Shown piece after piece: positions 8,643-16,757 of a DNA stretch of 64,000 nt. Source of the DNA: JAJPHW01 sp963771505 (GTDB lineage: Bacteria; Acidobacteriota; Terriglobia; Terriglobales; Acidobacteriaceae). The number at the start of each line of letters is the position of its first letter. The first letter of the stretch is position 1. A model generated the notes under the pieces. That model did not search any database. It had not been told where the DNA came from and saw only the letters and a program-made list of their open reading frames with translations. The DNA is taken from positions 124,001-188,000 of the forward strand of contig CAVYTO010000005.1 of NCBI GenBank assembly GCA_963771505.1. Direction: 5' to 3'. Position numbers and translations under genes: made by a program.

Positions 8643-9838
8643 TTCTTTTCCCTAGATGCACCATTCTCGGTGCTTTCGAGCGAATTATGGCCGAAACTAT
8701 GCCCAAAGTTCGTTTTCTGCGCTTGCTCGAACTTCTGCATCCCCTCTCGCATGTCGCGGCTGTCCACAATGTTGTAACGCTCGAAAACTGATCGCGTTTT
8801 CCATCCACCGATCTTCATGATGACCCCTTCTGCCAGCCCAGAGCGTCGAAGATTGCGAGCTGCTGTTCTGCGAAAGTCATGCACCTTCAGTCCCTCATAA
8901 CGCTGTTTGCGGCTGCCACAGGCGCATTTGGGAGCGTCCACAGTCTGATTGCATGACGTGCAGATCATCTTGCCCAGCCCGGCGCGTATGCAGAGCGATT
9001 TCCACGCTTTATAGAAGCTGATTACGCGGCTGCCATTGTCGCGCGTGAACAAGAAATCGTCGGGACGCTTACCCTCGGCGCATTGTTTGAGCAGAGCACG
9101 AACTGCATCGGTCAATGGAACTTCGCGCCCTTCCTTATTCTTGGTGGAACCCACTTCTAAGCGCATCACATCAGCGTTGAAGTCAACTTGATGAACGCGC
9201 ATCTTCGGAAGCTCCGACTTGCGCCATCCATATGTGTGATAGACCTCCACCATCGCTCGCAGCCAAAGCGCATGAGCAGCCGAGCGCAGCGCGTCAAATT
9301 TCTCAGGCTCAACGAAACCCCTGCGAGCGTCGTTTTCTTTCAACCTCCTGAATTTCGGAAGCGTTCTGACTTTTTGAGGCTGCGAGAAGTAGCCAAAGCG
9401 AAACATGCCGCGCAGCACCGCTATTTCTCGATTGATCGTGGCAGTCGCATAGCCTTCTCGCAAACGCGTCTGCATATACGTATTGATCGTGTCCGTGCCC
9501 ACGTCTGCGACGCGCATTCGCCCGAAAAACTGCGCTAGATGATGCTCCCATCGCATTTGCGGGTGGTTGTATCCCTCGCGCTTGTCCAGTTTTCTTTCTG
9601 CGAAAAACGAGGCTGCGAGCTTTTCCACCCTGATGTTTTCGAGCGAAACGCCCACAAAGGTGCCGCTGGCGACTTGGTCGAGTCGCTGATTCAGCTTCTG
9701 GCGAGCTTCCAACTGGCTGCTCGTTCCTGTCGCTTCGCGAATGCGCCGTCCATTCTTGTAATACTGGATGTAGAAAAGCTCACAGTCTTTTTGCTTGTAG
9801 ATTCGACCAGTGCCGCGCTCCCGCTTCGGTTTCGTCAT
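8606..9838 (-). CDS. int: Tyrosine recombinase (integrase) with zinc-knuckle insertion
   Basis: 410 residues. N-terminal SAM-like core-binding region (about 70-160) and a catalytic domain with R206 (YGWRKSEL), K233/K235 in the beta-hairpin, H320xxR323 (HDFRRTAARN), W346 (GGWKTRS) and the nucleophile Y355 (FERYNI). Between R206 and the HxxR box there is an extra four-cysteine motif, C293-x2-C296-x8-C305-x-C307, likely a small zinc-binding loop. The gene abuts the tRNA-Leu att site, as expected for an integrase that recombines tRNA 3' ends. Its start overlaps the preceding small HTH gene by four bases (ATGA), so the two are probably co-translated. Confidence 0.95.
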   Translation of the reverse strand: MTKPKRERGTGRIYKQKDCELFYIQYYKNGRRIREATGTSSQLEARQKLNQRLDQVASGTFVGVSLENIRVEKLAASFFAERKLDKREGYNHPQMRWEHHLAQFFGRMRVADVGTDTINTYMQTRLREGYATATINREIAVLRGMFRFGYFSQPQKVRTLPKFRRLKENDARRGFVEPEKFDALRSAAHALWLRAMVEVYHTYGWRKSELPKMRVHQVDFNADVMRLEVGSTKNKEGREVPLTDAVRALLKQCAEGKRPDDFLFTRDNGSRVISFYKAWKSLCIRAGLGKMICTSCNQTVDAPKCACGSRKQRYEGLKVHDFRRTAARNLRRSGLAEGVIMKIGGWKTRSVFERYNIVDSRDMREGMQKFEQAQKTNFGHSFGHNSLESTENGASREKKQVNRSVTLNRS

Positions 9839-10041
9839 TTCGCCACCCCCTTCGATTGCGCTTTAATCAGCTCTGGGAGCTTGCGCAGAAATGGATCGTT
9901 TTCTTTCCACTCGTAGCGTTCGCCCGAAGCTTTTTTGTTGATCGCTCGCAGATGCTTGCGCAGCGTCTTCTGGTCGATCTTCAGTTTTGCAGCCAGTTCT
10001 TTCGTTCCCAGCGTTGCCTGCGTCTTCGTTTCGGTTGACAT
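9835..10041 (-). CDS. Small helix-turn-helix protein upstream of integrase
   Basis: 68 residues from ATG 10041, chosen because AGGAG lies eight bases upstream; the longer open frame to 10212 lacks coding character. A predicted helix-turn-helix spans about residues 12-32 (LGTKELAAKLKIDQKTLRKH), followed by a basic, aromatic tail (YEWKENDPFLRKLPEL). The stop overlaps the integrase start (ATGA), so it is likely an excisionase-like or regulatory partner of the integrase. Function is inferred from size, fold and position only. Confidence 0.7.
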   Translation of the reverse strand: MSTETKTQATLGTKELAAKLKIDQKTLRKHLRAINKKASGERYEWKENDPFLRKLPELIKAQSKGVAK

Positions 10042-10193
10042 GGTTTTCTCCTGTGAGCCTCGCTGACCGCGCAAGACCCACAGGAAAAGTCTAGGATTTC
10101 GGTCTGGCTTTCCGAAGGAGAATCCCAGGGCTATGCAGCGTCGTCGAAAAGTCTCTTTCTCTTCGCTCATCTGCGCTATCCGCGCTATTTTGT

Positions 10194-10633
10194 TCATGAT
10201 GGATATTGCCAAGAAACGCTTGTCATCTGATGACGTTCTACGAGGACAAAACGAACTGTTCTCCGATGCTGCTCCTTTTCATCGGCTTCTAACGGTCTAC
10301 GAAACCTCTCCCACATAAGCAGGATCTGGTCATCTTTGATCTCTGCAGCAGCGGTGGTGAACACAATGCTTCTGAGCCAGGCAGGCTTCCAGAACTTCAC
10401 GAACTCCCCTTCAGCCAGTTGACGTTTCTCCGACTTGCCACAAAGCCTGTGAGAGGACAGTTGTGTTGAATTGCGAGGCGTAAGATTTTCCAGCTTGTAC
10501 TTCTGCCAACTGAAGATTCGTCCGCCATCTGTCAGCAACGCGACTTCTCCATGCCCACTCATGCTTCAGCGCAAGTTCATCAAGTTGCGCGATAAGTTCG
10601 ACAGCCTTTTTTGTGAGCGGCAGCTTTCGTCAT
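10194..10633 (-). pseudogene. Hypothetical element gene with apparent frameshifts
   Basis: An open frame of 122 codons (10194-10562) has a plausible C-terminal portion (SWQKYKLENLTPRNS, EGEFVKFWKPAWLRSIVFTT). Its natural N-terminus seems to lie in other frames upstream: from ATG 10633, with AAGGAG before it, MTKAAAHKK leads into AVELIAQLDELALKHEW after a shift in an A6 run. A second shift near the GGG at about 10553 rejoins the 122-codon frame (GEVALLTDGGRIF). Joined, this gives a protein of about 146 residues of unknown function. Either the gene is decaying or the runs are miscounted. Confidence 0.4.
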
Positions 10634-10682
10634 CTTCGTTTTCATCTCCTTGGTTCCTTTCCGGGCGCGTTTTTAGGCGCAG

Positions 10683-10895
10683 TTATGCAGCGTTGCTGGT
10701 TTTACGCGATTCGATAAAATTGTCGAGGTCGCGCACGTCGAGCAGGAATGGGGAATTACCGGGCTTGAGTTGAACGTATTTAATAGCGCCGCTCAGAATG
10801 AGCGAGCGCAGTGTTTTGGTACCGATGGAGAGGTACTTGGAAGCGTCTTTGAGACGCAGTAAACGACGGGACGGAACGACAGATGTAGCGGACAC
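10683..10895 (-). CDS. AlpA/excisionase-like helix-turn-helix protein
   Basis: 70 residues with GTG start at 10895 preceded by GGGAGAG. The body is a single winged-helix/HTH_17 domain: LLRLKDASKYLSIGTKTLRS forms helix-turn-helix, followed by the wing (GAIKYVQLKPGNSPFLLDVR) and a final helix (DLDNFIESRK). This architecture is typical of AlpA regulators and excisionases, which control integrase expression or excision in prophages and satellites. The wing residues FLLDVRDLDNFI match the usual MerR-like end of this family. The role as excision regulator is inferred. Confidence 0.8.
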   Translation of the reverse strand: MSATSVVPSRRLLRLKDASKYLSIGTKTLRSLILSGAIKYVQLKPGNSPFLLDVRDLDNFIESRKTSNAA

Positions 10896-11355
10896 GGAAC
10901 TCTCCCATAGTTACTGGAAGTAATTCCCCTATTGGCTTCCGGTTGTGTCGGAAGCACGTCCGCTGTCCTCGGAGATACCTACGGTGAGGCTGCGATAACA
11001 GCCACCTTCAGACATCAGGGCTTAAGTTTCCGCCTTTAGTCGTAGCGCCATCCATCCCTCAGATGCGAGGAGATGATGACGAAGCAACAACTGAAAAGCA
11101 CCCTGACCGAAAGGCCCTCGGCTCGGAATTTTCCTACTAACTCAACAATTAAACTTCAATGATATTGGAGCAAAATCGGAAGCGTCCGTCAAGTGTGAAG
11201 TTTGGACATAACCGTGACATAATGTGCCGAACTGCCCTATTGGCGCGCTGTTCCGGCGGAGCACGGGATTCACAATCCAAGGCGCTTAGCAAGATAAGGA
11301 TTGACCAATAAGGGATTTGCTGGTTTACTCGTACCCGGCTCAAACGGAGTTTCTC
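10896..11355. other. Intergenic region inside element A
   Basis: 460 bp between the divergent HTH gene and the zinc-ribbon membrane gene. Likely promoters for both. A small GGCTG/CAGCC hairpin lies near 10989-11005. A 30-codon frame starting at 11073 behind GAGGAG is seen, but nothing supports it as a real gene. No convincing RNA gene is visible. Confidence 0.3.
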
Positions 11356-11892
11356 ATGTCAATTACACCAGGCGGAGGATGGAAAGTTCAGGCTGCGGAA
11401 ATCGCTGAGCGAGCACCTCTGAGAAGGGAAATTGCCTGTCCGAACTGTTACAGCGATGAATGGAAATCAGCAGGGCTGGTGTACAACGAAGGAATTTCTG
11501 TCTCGCAAAGCCGGACGAAAGGTACGATTCTTGGAGTGGGACGAATTGGCTTCAGTCACGGAAGAACGGGCGTCGGTGGAGGCGTATATCAAAGCCGTTC
11601 TTCTGGTGTGAGCCAAACAAGCCTGTCGCAGATGGCGACACCCCCGCGAATGCGAACTGGAGCAATAGCAGTCATGGGCTTAATATGCATCGCTCTAGCG
11701 TTTCAAATAGTCCATACTAATGTTGCGGACGGTCGAACTGAAGGCATCTTCGATGCTTTAGGTGGGTTCGTTATCGGCGCGTTTTTCATCGCAATATACA
11801 AGTGGAAACGCGGAGCATACTTAAGCGAAATGAACGCTTACCGAAACACGCGTATGTGTCAGCGGTGCGGAACTTTTTACCATGCAACGTAG
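11356..11892 (+). CDS. Membrane protein with split zinc-ribbon cysteines, unknown function
   Basis: 178 residues from ATG 11356, chosen because GGAG lies eight bases upstream. Near residues 28-31 is a CPNC knuckle (IACPNCYSDEW) and at the extreme C-terminus a CQRC knuckle (MCQRCGTFYHAT); together they could form one zinc ribbon brought together across two membrane helices (about 103-125, IAVMGLICIALAFQIV, and about 140-157, FVIGAFFIAIYKW). Between lies a Gly/Ser-rich stretch (GVGRIGFSHGRTGVGGGVY). The gene is convergent with the next one, only 5 bp apart. No family is recognised; it may be accessory cargo of the element. Confidence 0.65.
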   Translation: MSITPGGGWKVQAAEIAERAPLRREIACPNCYSDEWKSAGLVYNEGISVSQSRTKGTILGVGRIGFSHGRTGVGGGVYQSRSSGVSQTSLSQMATPPRMRTGAIAVMGLICIALAFQIVHTNVADGRTEGIFDALGGFVIGAFFIAIYKWKRGAYLSEMNAYRNTRMCQRCGTFYHAT

Positions 11893-11897
11893 CGGAA

Positions 11898-12881
11898 TTA
11901 GTCCCTCGGCTTCGATTGCCTCAGCTCTTCCTCTTTCTTGACATCAGTTTCAGAAGCCCCGCTTCCAAGAAGCTTTTGGTCCCGCAGGGCAATCAGAAGC
12001 TTCGATTCATCCAATCGTGCATCCGCTGATAATGGGACAGTGATTCCCACACCGATCAGATCGTTGATATCTTCAAGGACTTTGCGGGAAAGTTTATTGC
12101 CGTTCTCTTCATCGACAATACCTTTTTCAATTGACTCACGTACCTGTCGCATAAAGCCGAGTCCTTTTGCAGACACGTCTAACTTTTTCTCGAAGGTCTC
12201 ATATTGACCGAACTTGACCTTGTTCCAAAACTCGATTGCGAGAGAGCTTATGGTTTCTGCGACTATTCGCGCACACTCCATACCGACATTTACATCGGAT
12301 CCAGAATCAAAATACTTAAACCTAAGCTGGCCTCCGTCAACGCCTAGGATTTTCGAGATGTGAGTGTGAAGCTCCCTAACAATGTGAGCAAATCTCTCGA
12401 TTCGTTCGGGCTCTATGCCCATACCGTCATAGTCAACAATTTCAAGCTGAAAAATGGAGTCTGACGGTTCGGTGACCTGGGTCTTGCTATCTTCGAGCAA
12501 GTCTGCGCAAGCGATTTGAAGGTCCCGGAGAGACCGTAGCTTCTCGAAGAAGAAAGGAAAATCCGCTGTCCCGCGAAGCTGGGCAATCTGTGAAAAGCCC
12601 GACAGAGTCAATGTCATGCGGCGTAGCCTCTTCCGCTCGAATAATTCGTCAATATTAAGACACCTCATGATTTGCGAGTAGTTTTCAGATTCCGAAAGCA
12701 TGTCATAGCCTGCTCGGGACCTGTAGGTTAGTTCGGAAAACAAGTCCTTCTGCGTTTCGTCAATAGCCGCATTGGCGGCGGGATTTAGGGGGAGCCAGGG
12801 TTCCAACAACTGCAAGAATTCGTTCACTCTTAGACGAGCAACGATTTCTTTCAGTGAGCGGGTGAATTGAAGTGTTTGCAT
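11898..12881 (-). CDS. Hypothetical protein, possible accessory cargo
   Basis: 327 residues, mostly alpha-helical by composition, with no signal peptide and no membrane segment. I recognise no family. Visible features are a charged C-terminal tail (DVKKEEELRQSKPRD) and a central region with FRLEIVDYDG-like beta content (FQLEIVDYDGMGIEPERIER near 143-162) followed by helices rich in acidic residues. It is transcribed towards the zinc-ribbon membrane gene. Codon usage looks less GC-biased than host genes (many AA/TT codons), in line with recent acquisition. Anti-phage or other accessory function is possible but unproven. Confidence 0.6.
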   Translation of the reverse strand: MQTLQFTRSLKEIVARLRVNEFLQLLEPWLPLNPAANAAIDETQKDLFSELTYRSRAGYDMLSESENYSQIMRCLNIDELFERKRLRRMTLTLSGFSQIAQLRGTADFPFFFEKLRSLRDLQIACADLLEDSKTQVTEPSDSIFQLEIVDYDGMGIEPERIERFAHIVRELHTHISKILGVDGGQLRFKYFDSGSDVNVGMECARIVAETISSLAIEFWNKVKFGQYETFEKKLDVSAKGLGFMRQVRESIEKGIVDEENGNKLSRKVLEDINDLIGVGITVPLSADARLDESKLLIALRDQKLLGSGASETDVKKEEELRQSKPRD

Positions 12882-13087
12882 AGCTCACTTTTGTATCACA
12901 CGTCGGTTCCGCGCAAGGTCTGACCGTACCGCCCCGATTGGGACCTAAGCCGAATAGCCATAATCCTGACATATCCCATGCAGCAACCAGCATGAATAGC
13001 GGCTTGCCGTCAGGACTCTGGATAGCTTGTCCAGTGCTCCAAGCGATTCGCAGCGCGTATTGACTCGATCACATGACCGTGGACGCG

Positions 13088-13672
13088 CTACGGGCGCCGC
13101 GAAGTGCCCACAGCGTTGCTTTTAATCAAGCGTTTGAGCGAACGGCGCCCTAATCTGTATCGCTCACGCACTTCGTTCACATCAGTTTTGAGGCAGGAAG
13201 GAAGAGGGGTCTTAAGCAGACGCCAAACGCGCTGAGGTACATTCGTGATGCTTCCATCGGCTGACCGAAGATTTCTGACTCTTCGACCTGGGGGAACGCT
13301 GATGAAGCCTGCCTTGCGCATGGCTTTTCCCATCCCCTCTTCTGTGACTTTTCCCGTCATCGTTTCGTCGGCGTTGCGAACCTCGACTAGCTCGCGAGTC
13401 GTCCACAGACTGGGCTTTCCAGCCTGCTCAATGTAAGCCGCGAATTTCAGACACCATTGCGCCAGCGTGCTTTGCACAATTGGAACGATCAGGAGAGCAT
13501 CGGTAGCGAACTTGATTTCTACCCACGTAGTTGTGCCATCGCTTTTAATTCGTTTGCGTCCTGGGAACTTGCGCCGCTCAGACAGCGCCAACAGTTCTTC
13601 GTTTCCACAGAATTGCTCCGGTCCTGCTAGAGCGACATGCGAGGCTTGGGTAAACGTTCTGATGGTCCTCAT
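13088..13672 (-). CDS. Hypothetical protein with basic C-terminus, downstream of the replication module
   Basis: 194 residues, strongly basic in the last 60 (VRNLRSADGSITNVPQRVWR, then RERYRLGRRSLKRLIKSN). The middle contains WTTRELVEVRNADETMTGKV and GMGKAMRKAGFISVPPGRRV, which read like a winged-helix DNA-binding unit. This fits the wHTH domain commonly attached to or following RepA-like ATPases of mobile elements, where it binds the origin. It lies directly across the iteron-like region from repA. The function is inference; no specific family is recognised. Confidence 0.6.
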   Translation of the reverse strand: MRTIRTFTQASHVALAGPEQFCGNEELLALSERRKFPGRKRIKSDGTTTWVEIKFATDALLIVPIVQSTLAQWCLKFAAYIEQAGKPSLWTTRELVEVRNADETMTGKVTEEGMGKAMRKAGFISVPPGRRVRNLRSADGSITNVPQRVWRLLKTPLPSCLKTDVNEVRERYRLGRRSLKRLIKSNAVGTSRRP

Positions 13673-13860
13673 GGGGGCGTTATTTTCTCCTTTTTGTGAT
13701 GAAAAACTGAAATTTTATGCAAACTGTCTCTGTCTCTCATTTGCTAAGAGAATAGAGACAAGAGACACCACTGCTTGCAGCAGAGGCATTGAAATGCCCT
13801 CTGCGTGCAGCGCATAGCAGATTCGCGTCTCTGAGACGCTTCAGAGACAAGAGACAGCAT
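13673..13860. repeat. Iteron-like direct and inverted repeats, candidate origin of element A
   Basis: 188 bp between the RepA-like gene and the next minus-strand gene. AGAGACAAGAGACA occurs at 13754-13767 and 13843-13856; its inverted form TGTCTCTGTCTCT is at 13725-13737. A palindrome GCGTCTC-T-GAGACGC lies near 13824-13838 and contains the same GTCTC/GAGAC core. Between them is a hairpin with arms CAGAGG-CAT and ATG-C-CCTCTG around 13781-13803. Such a cluster of related words beside a primase/helicase module is what a replication origin or RepA binding region would look like. Confidence 0.5.
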
Positions 13861-14535
13861 CTAATTTTGACCTTTCACGATCCTCATTACGGTGTTGATC
13901 GAAATGTCTCCAATTGATTCGACAATCTCGCGGTAGCTTTTTCCCTTTTCATGCAGTTCATGCACGCGTTTTTCTCGGTTGCTTTTCTTCGGGTCATCAT
14001 TCTTACCTGTGAAATTACGCGAGATCGCATCCAGATAAGGCGATTGTCTATTGAACATTCCAAGTGGAATTCCCTTCAGCTGAAATGGTCTCAATCCCGG
14101 ATTTTTTAGTCCCTGCACATAAACATGAAGCTTAGGGTCGTTCAGGTCCGTGTTCAGATTGCGTATGCCCAAGCAGGAGCGCAGCAAGCCACCATATCCA
14201 GCTGAACCGATGACCATATTTTCGAGCGACATCGTATTCTGGTTCGCTGTATTCTTCGGTGGATGAGTCAGCGCGATCACCGCAAGCGCGCCGCCTTCGG
14301 TCATCAAGCGAAAGCACATTTCTCCAAACTTGATGGACTCTTTGTAGTTTGCGATGTCGTCGCCTTGATTGAAATATCCCATCGTGTCGAGACAAACTAC
14401 AGCGCCGCGCGAGCATTCGAGCATCTGATTGTCCAGAGCGAATGGCGTTCCCGCTTCCATCGCACGGACCAGAAATGCGCTGGAGCTTTTTATTTCTAAT
14501 TTGTCCATGCGCTCGCGCACCAGTGCTTCATTCAT
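13861..14535 (-). CDS. RepA-like AAA ATPase, C-terminal part (Walker B onward)
   Basis: 224 residues beginning MNEALVRERM. It has a Walker B strand (GAVVCLDTMG, D50), a switch-like segment (ALTHPPKN near 90-97), and a C-terminal HTH-like tail (KGKSYREIVESIGDISINTV). It lacks a Walker A motif, which is the last thing encoded by the overlapping upstream gene. Joined across the overlap, the text reads HVPE-MNEALVRERM, matching the conserved 'xxEM' strand of RepA/AAA_25 helicases. So this is the second half of one hexameric helicase-type ATPase, either split into two translationally coupled chains (ATGA overlap) or separated by a one-base deletion (GAATG for GAAATG). Confidence 0.75.
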   Translation of the reverse strand: MNEALVRERMDKLEIKSSSAFLVRAMEAGTPFALDNQMLECSRGAVVCLDTMGYFNQGDDIANYKESIKFGEMCFRLMTEGGALAVIALTHPPKNTANQNTMSLENMVIGSAGYGGLLRSCLGIRNLNTDLNDPKLHVYVQGLKNPGLRPFQLKGIPLGMFNRQSPYLDAISRNFTGKNDDPKKSNREKRVHELHEKGKSYREIVESIGDISINTVMRIVKGQN

Positions 14536-15746
14536 TCGGGTACGTGATAATGAAATGGGGTTGCGAACTCAGGACCACGAAATCCCCAAACGCTTCTTCC
14601 TGTCGAAATGGCTTTCCCAAGTGACAGAGCAAGCCAAGACTTGCCGTGAAAGCTGGGGGCAGAAATCATCGTCAAAGCTTTTTCAGGGACCAGCGATTCG
14701 ACCACAAAACGTGGTCTTCCTTGCGAAAGTTGATTTTTGGTTTTGAAGTCCTTCTCCCAGCTGTTCGGTGAGAAATCTACCGTTACCGTCCTGCCCTTGA
14801 TTGCGGTTTCTTTTCCCGCATCGCTGATATTCATGTTTTCTTCCCCCGACCCCATGTGCTGCTGTGCGTTGCGGATGGTGCGAGTCAAGTAATCGTGAAA
14901 ATTCCCTTTTCGTTCTTGAGCGTCTTTGCCCCTTGCGCTGCCTGCGAACGTCGCATAACAATCTTCGGCGGACACGTCCTCGCCAAGCATGGCTGTGATG
15001 ATTGCTGAGTCTTGCCGAGATTTGTCTCCATCGTGAGTATCTAGGTCTATGCTGTTTAGCTTCGCTTGGAGCGATTGTGGCAGCCGTGGGAGCACTCTGC
15101 CGGGTGTTATTTGCTGGTTCGACCGCCGCGCGATGATCTCAACGATGCCCGCTGTCTCGAAATCTTCAAGGCGGTATCGCTTCGCACCCCCCAGACAGGC
15201 TTCTACTAAGCGGTTAGGGTCATATTTATGATTGAAGAAACCCGGCACCCTGAGAACATGCGAAACATCAGCGCAGGCAATGTCCCCTGCAAACTGTTTG
15301 CATAGTCCACGATTGATTGCTTCGATTCGTTCCCATCTTTCATCGCGCAATAATGCTGGGGTCTCTAACAGCCAGTAAGCATGAACGCCGCCGCCCGACG
15401 CCACCATTGCGTTTGGTTGGAACACGCCGAAATCGAGATCATCCAGCTTGCAATCATCGAAGTCTGCCCACAATGCGCGAGTGCGGTAGCAGTTCTGCTT
15501 TTTACCACCTTCCCGAAAGCGAGTGGCTACGCCAAAATAAATCTCATAGCCTTCATACTTTCGGGCAAGAGTCAGGAAGTCTTCAACGGTTGAAACGAAA
15601 TGATTACGGGTCTTTTTGTCGGTGCGCCGAATGGCTCGTAGCTCCACCGTCTCATGGGTTAAGAGTTTGTCGGGCCAAACAGCTTTTAGAAATTGTTCCG
15701 CCGACAGCGATTCTGCCTTGATCGGCTGCGCTCTCTGTCCTAGCAT
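14532..15746 (-). CDS. Primase (RepB/PrimPol-like) plus RepA-like ATPase N-terminal part
   Basis: 404 residues from ATG 15746; the frame extends further upstream but then overlaps the preceding gene. The N-terminal 250 residues resemble primase domains of plasmid/satellite replication proteins: acidic cluster WADFDDCKLDD (93-103), glycine loop SGGGVHAYWLL (117-127) and SHVLRVPGFFNHK (162-174). After a linker, the ATPase begins near residue 335 with Walker A SAPSFHGKSWLALSLG (GKS about 367-369). The frame ends in HVPE just before the Walker B half, which is encoded by the next gene. Primase plus helicase indicates autonomous replication of the element. Confidence 0.8.
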   Translation of the reverse strand: MLGQRAQPIKAESLSAEQFLKAVWPDKLLTHETVELRAIRRTDKKTRNHFVSTVEDFLTLARKYEGYEIYFGVATRFREGGKKQNCYRTRALWADFDDCKLDDLDFGVFQPNAMVASGGGVHAYWLLETPALLRDERWERIEAINRGLCKQFAGDIACADVSHVLRVPGFFNHKYDPNRLVEACLGGAKRYRLEDFETAGIVEIIARRSNQQITPGRVLPRLPQSLQAKLNSIDLDTHDGDKSRQDSAIITAMLGEDVSAEDCYATFAGSARGKDAQERKGNFHDYLTRTIRNAQQHMGSGEENMNISDAGKETAIKGRTVTVDFSPNSWEKDFKTKNQLSQGRPRFVVESLVPEKALTMISAPSFHGKSWLALSLGKAISTGRSVWGFRGPEFATPFHYHVPE

Positions 15747-15810
15747 TGAATTCTCTTGTGTTCCTTTCGTGCGTTGAGGGTGGGGATCTTTTCTTGAGCG
15801 GGAAGGTTCC

Positions 15811-16044
15811 TCACTTTTTCCCCTTCTGCATCGCAGCTGCTCTTCGCCTCCATCCCGCAAACTTTTCCGCATAAAGTGCTAATAGCTCCGTTCGCTTCAC
15901 GAAGACTTTTCCCGGAGTTTCTTTCTTCTGGTAACAAGGTAGCGTGCCTTCGCGCACCCGCTTACGAATGCCCTGCGCCGTTATTTGCCCGTACAACACT
16001 TCCACCGCTTCATCGGGTGTCAATAATTCTTTGTGCTTGGTCAT
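15811..16044 (-). CDS. Small HTH (MerR/excisionase-like) regulator
   Basis: 77 residues from ATG 16044, preceded by a GAGG sequence; an upstream ATG at 16077 would add 11 residues. The sequence LLTPDEAVEVLYGQITAQGI reads as a helix-turn-helix with an inserted loop, followed by RVREGTLPCYQ-type wing residues and a basic tail (GWRRRAAAMQKGKK). Size and motif fit an HTH_17 regulator. It heads the primase-repA operon and is divergent from the terminase small-subunit gene 186 bp away, so it could control either transcription unit (inference). Confidence 0.65.
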   Translation of the reverse strand: MTKHKELLTPDEAVEVLYGQITAQGIRKRVREGTLPCYQKKETPGKVFVKRTELLALYAEKFAGWRRRAAAMQKGKK

Positions 16045-16229
16045 AGAGGTGCCTCGCTTGATTGAGGTGAGTTTCATTTATCGCCGTAACACGAGACGCA
16101 AAAGCCCCAAGAACTTTATTCCCCGCAAAAATAGTTTTATCCACAATGACGTACTCTGCCGCCCTGGTTTTACGAAAGCTGGTGCGCATGACCTTGCAAC
16201 ATTTTGACGGTGCATGAGACTGTCAGCCT

Positions 16230-16757
16230 GTGACCGCTAACAAAGTGGCGAAGGGGTCGAGATTTGATCGCGATGGACTAACCATCCGCGAGGCGCTCTT
16301 CGCACGTCATTACATCGCCAACGGTGGGAACGCTACCCAAGCTGCTGCCAGCGCGGGCTATCTCGGTGATTGCAACGTGCGTGCGGTCAGCCTTATGAGC
16401 AGACCGAAAATCGTCCGCGTCATCCAGCGCAATGCCCAAAAAACGTTAACCGAACTGGACGCTCGGAAAGAAAGAGTTTTGCGCGAACTCGTATGCTGCG
16501 CTTTTGTTGACCCGCGTCAATTCTTTCAGGCTGACGGTTCGCTAAAGCCTATCCGCGAACTTGACGCTTGCACCGCTGCATCCATATCGAGTTTCGAGTT
16601 TCGCGCAGGTCAACTCACCAAGTTGCGCTTCGCTTCCAAGACTGCTGCGCTTGAACTTTTGGCGAATTACCTTGGGATGCTCGATGGGGGTGGCAAGGAT
16701 GGGCAAATAGACCGACTCCACGAAGTTGTGAACGCCTTGCAGGGTGATCAACCATGA
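16230..16757 (+). CDS. Phage terminase small subunit (TerS)
   Basis: 175 residues from GTG 16230. The N-terminal half has the Terminase_2 signature: LTIREALFARHYIANGGNAT followed by QAAASAGYLGDCNVRA and SRPKIVRVIQRNAQ, i.e. the HTH that binds packaging sites on DNA. The second half has the usual acidic/helical part (ERVLRELVCCAFVDPRQFF, then KTAALELLANYLGMLDGG) for oligomerisation. Small terminases pair with a large-subunit motor, but no TerL gene is present in the window. A lone TerS is a hallmark of satellites that redirect a helper phage's packaging. It overlaps the next gene by four bases. Confidence 0.85.
   Translation: MTANKVAKGSRFDRDGLTIREALFARHYIANGGNATQAAASAGYLGDCNVRAVSLMSRPKIVRVIQRNAQKTLTELDARKERVLRELVCCAFVDPRQFFQADGSLKPIRELDACTAASISSFEFRAGQLTKLRFASKTAALELLANYLGMLDGGGKDGQIDRLHEVVNALQGDQP

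Noticed and set aside
12760..12993. Possible small gene starting before the 327-residue protein
   Set aside because: It overlaps the N-terminus of that gene in another frame and has no ribosome site; the start of the larger gene is well placed.
14520..14560. Programmed -1 frameshift in the RepA-like gene
   Set aside because: No slippery heptamer or downstream pseudoknot is visible; ATGA coupling or a missing A is simpler.
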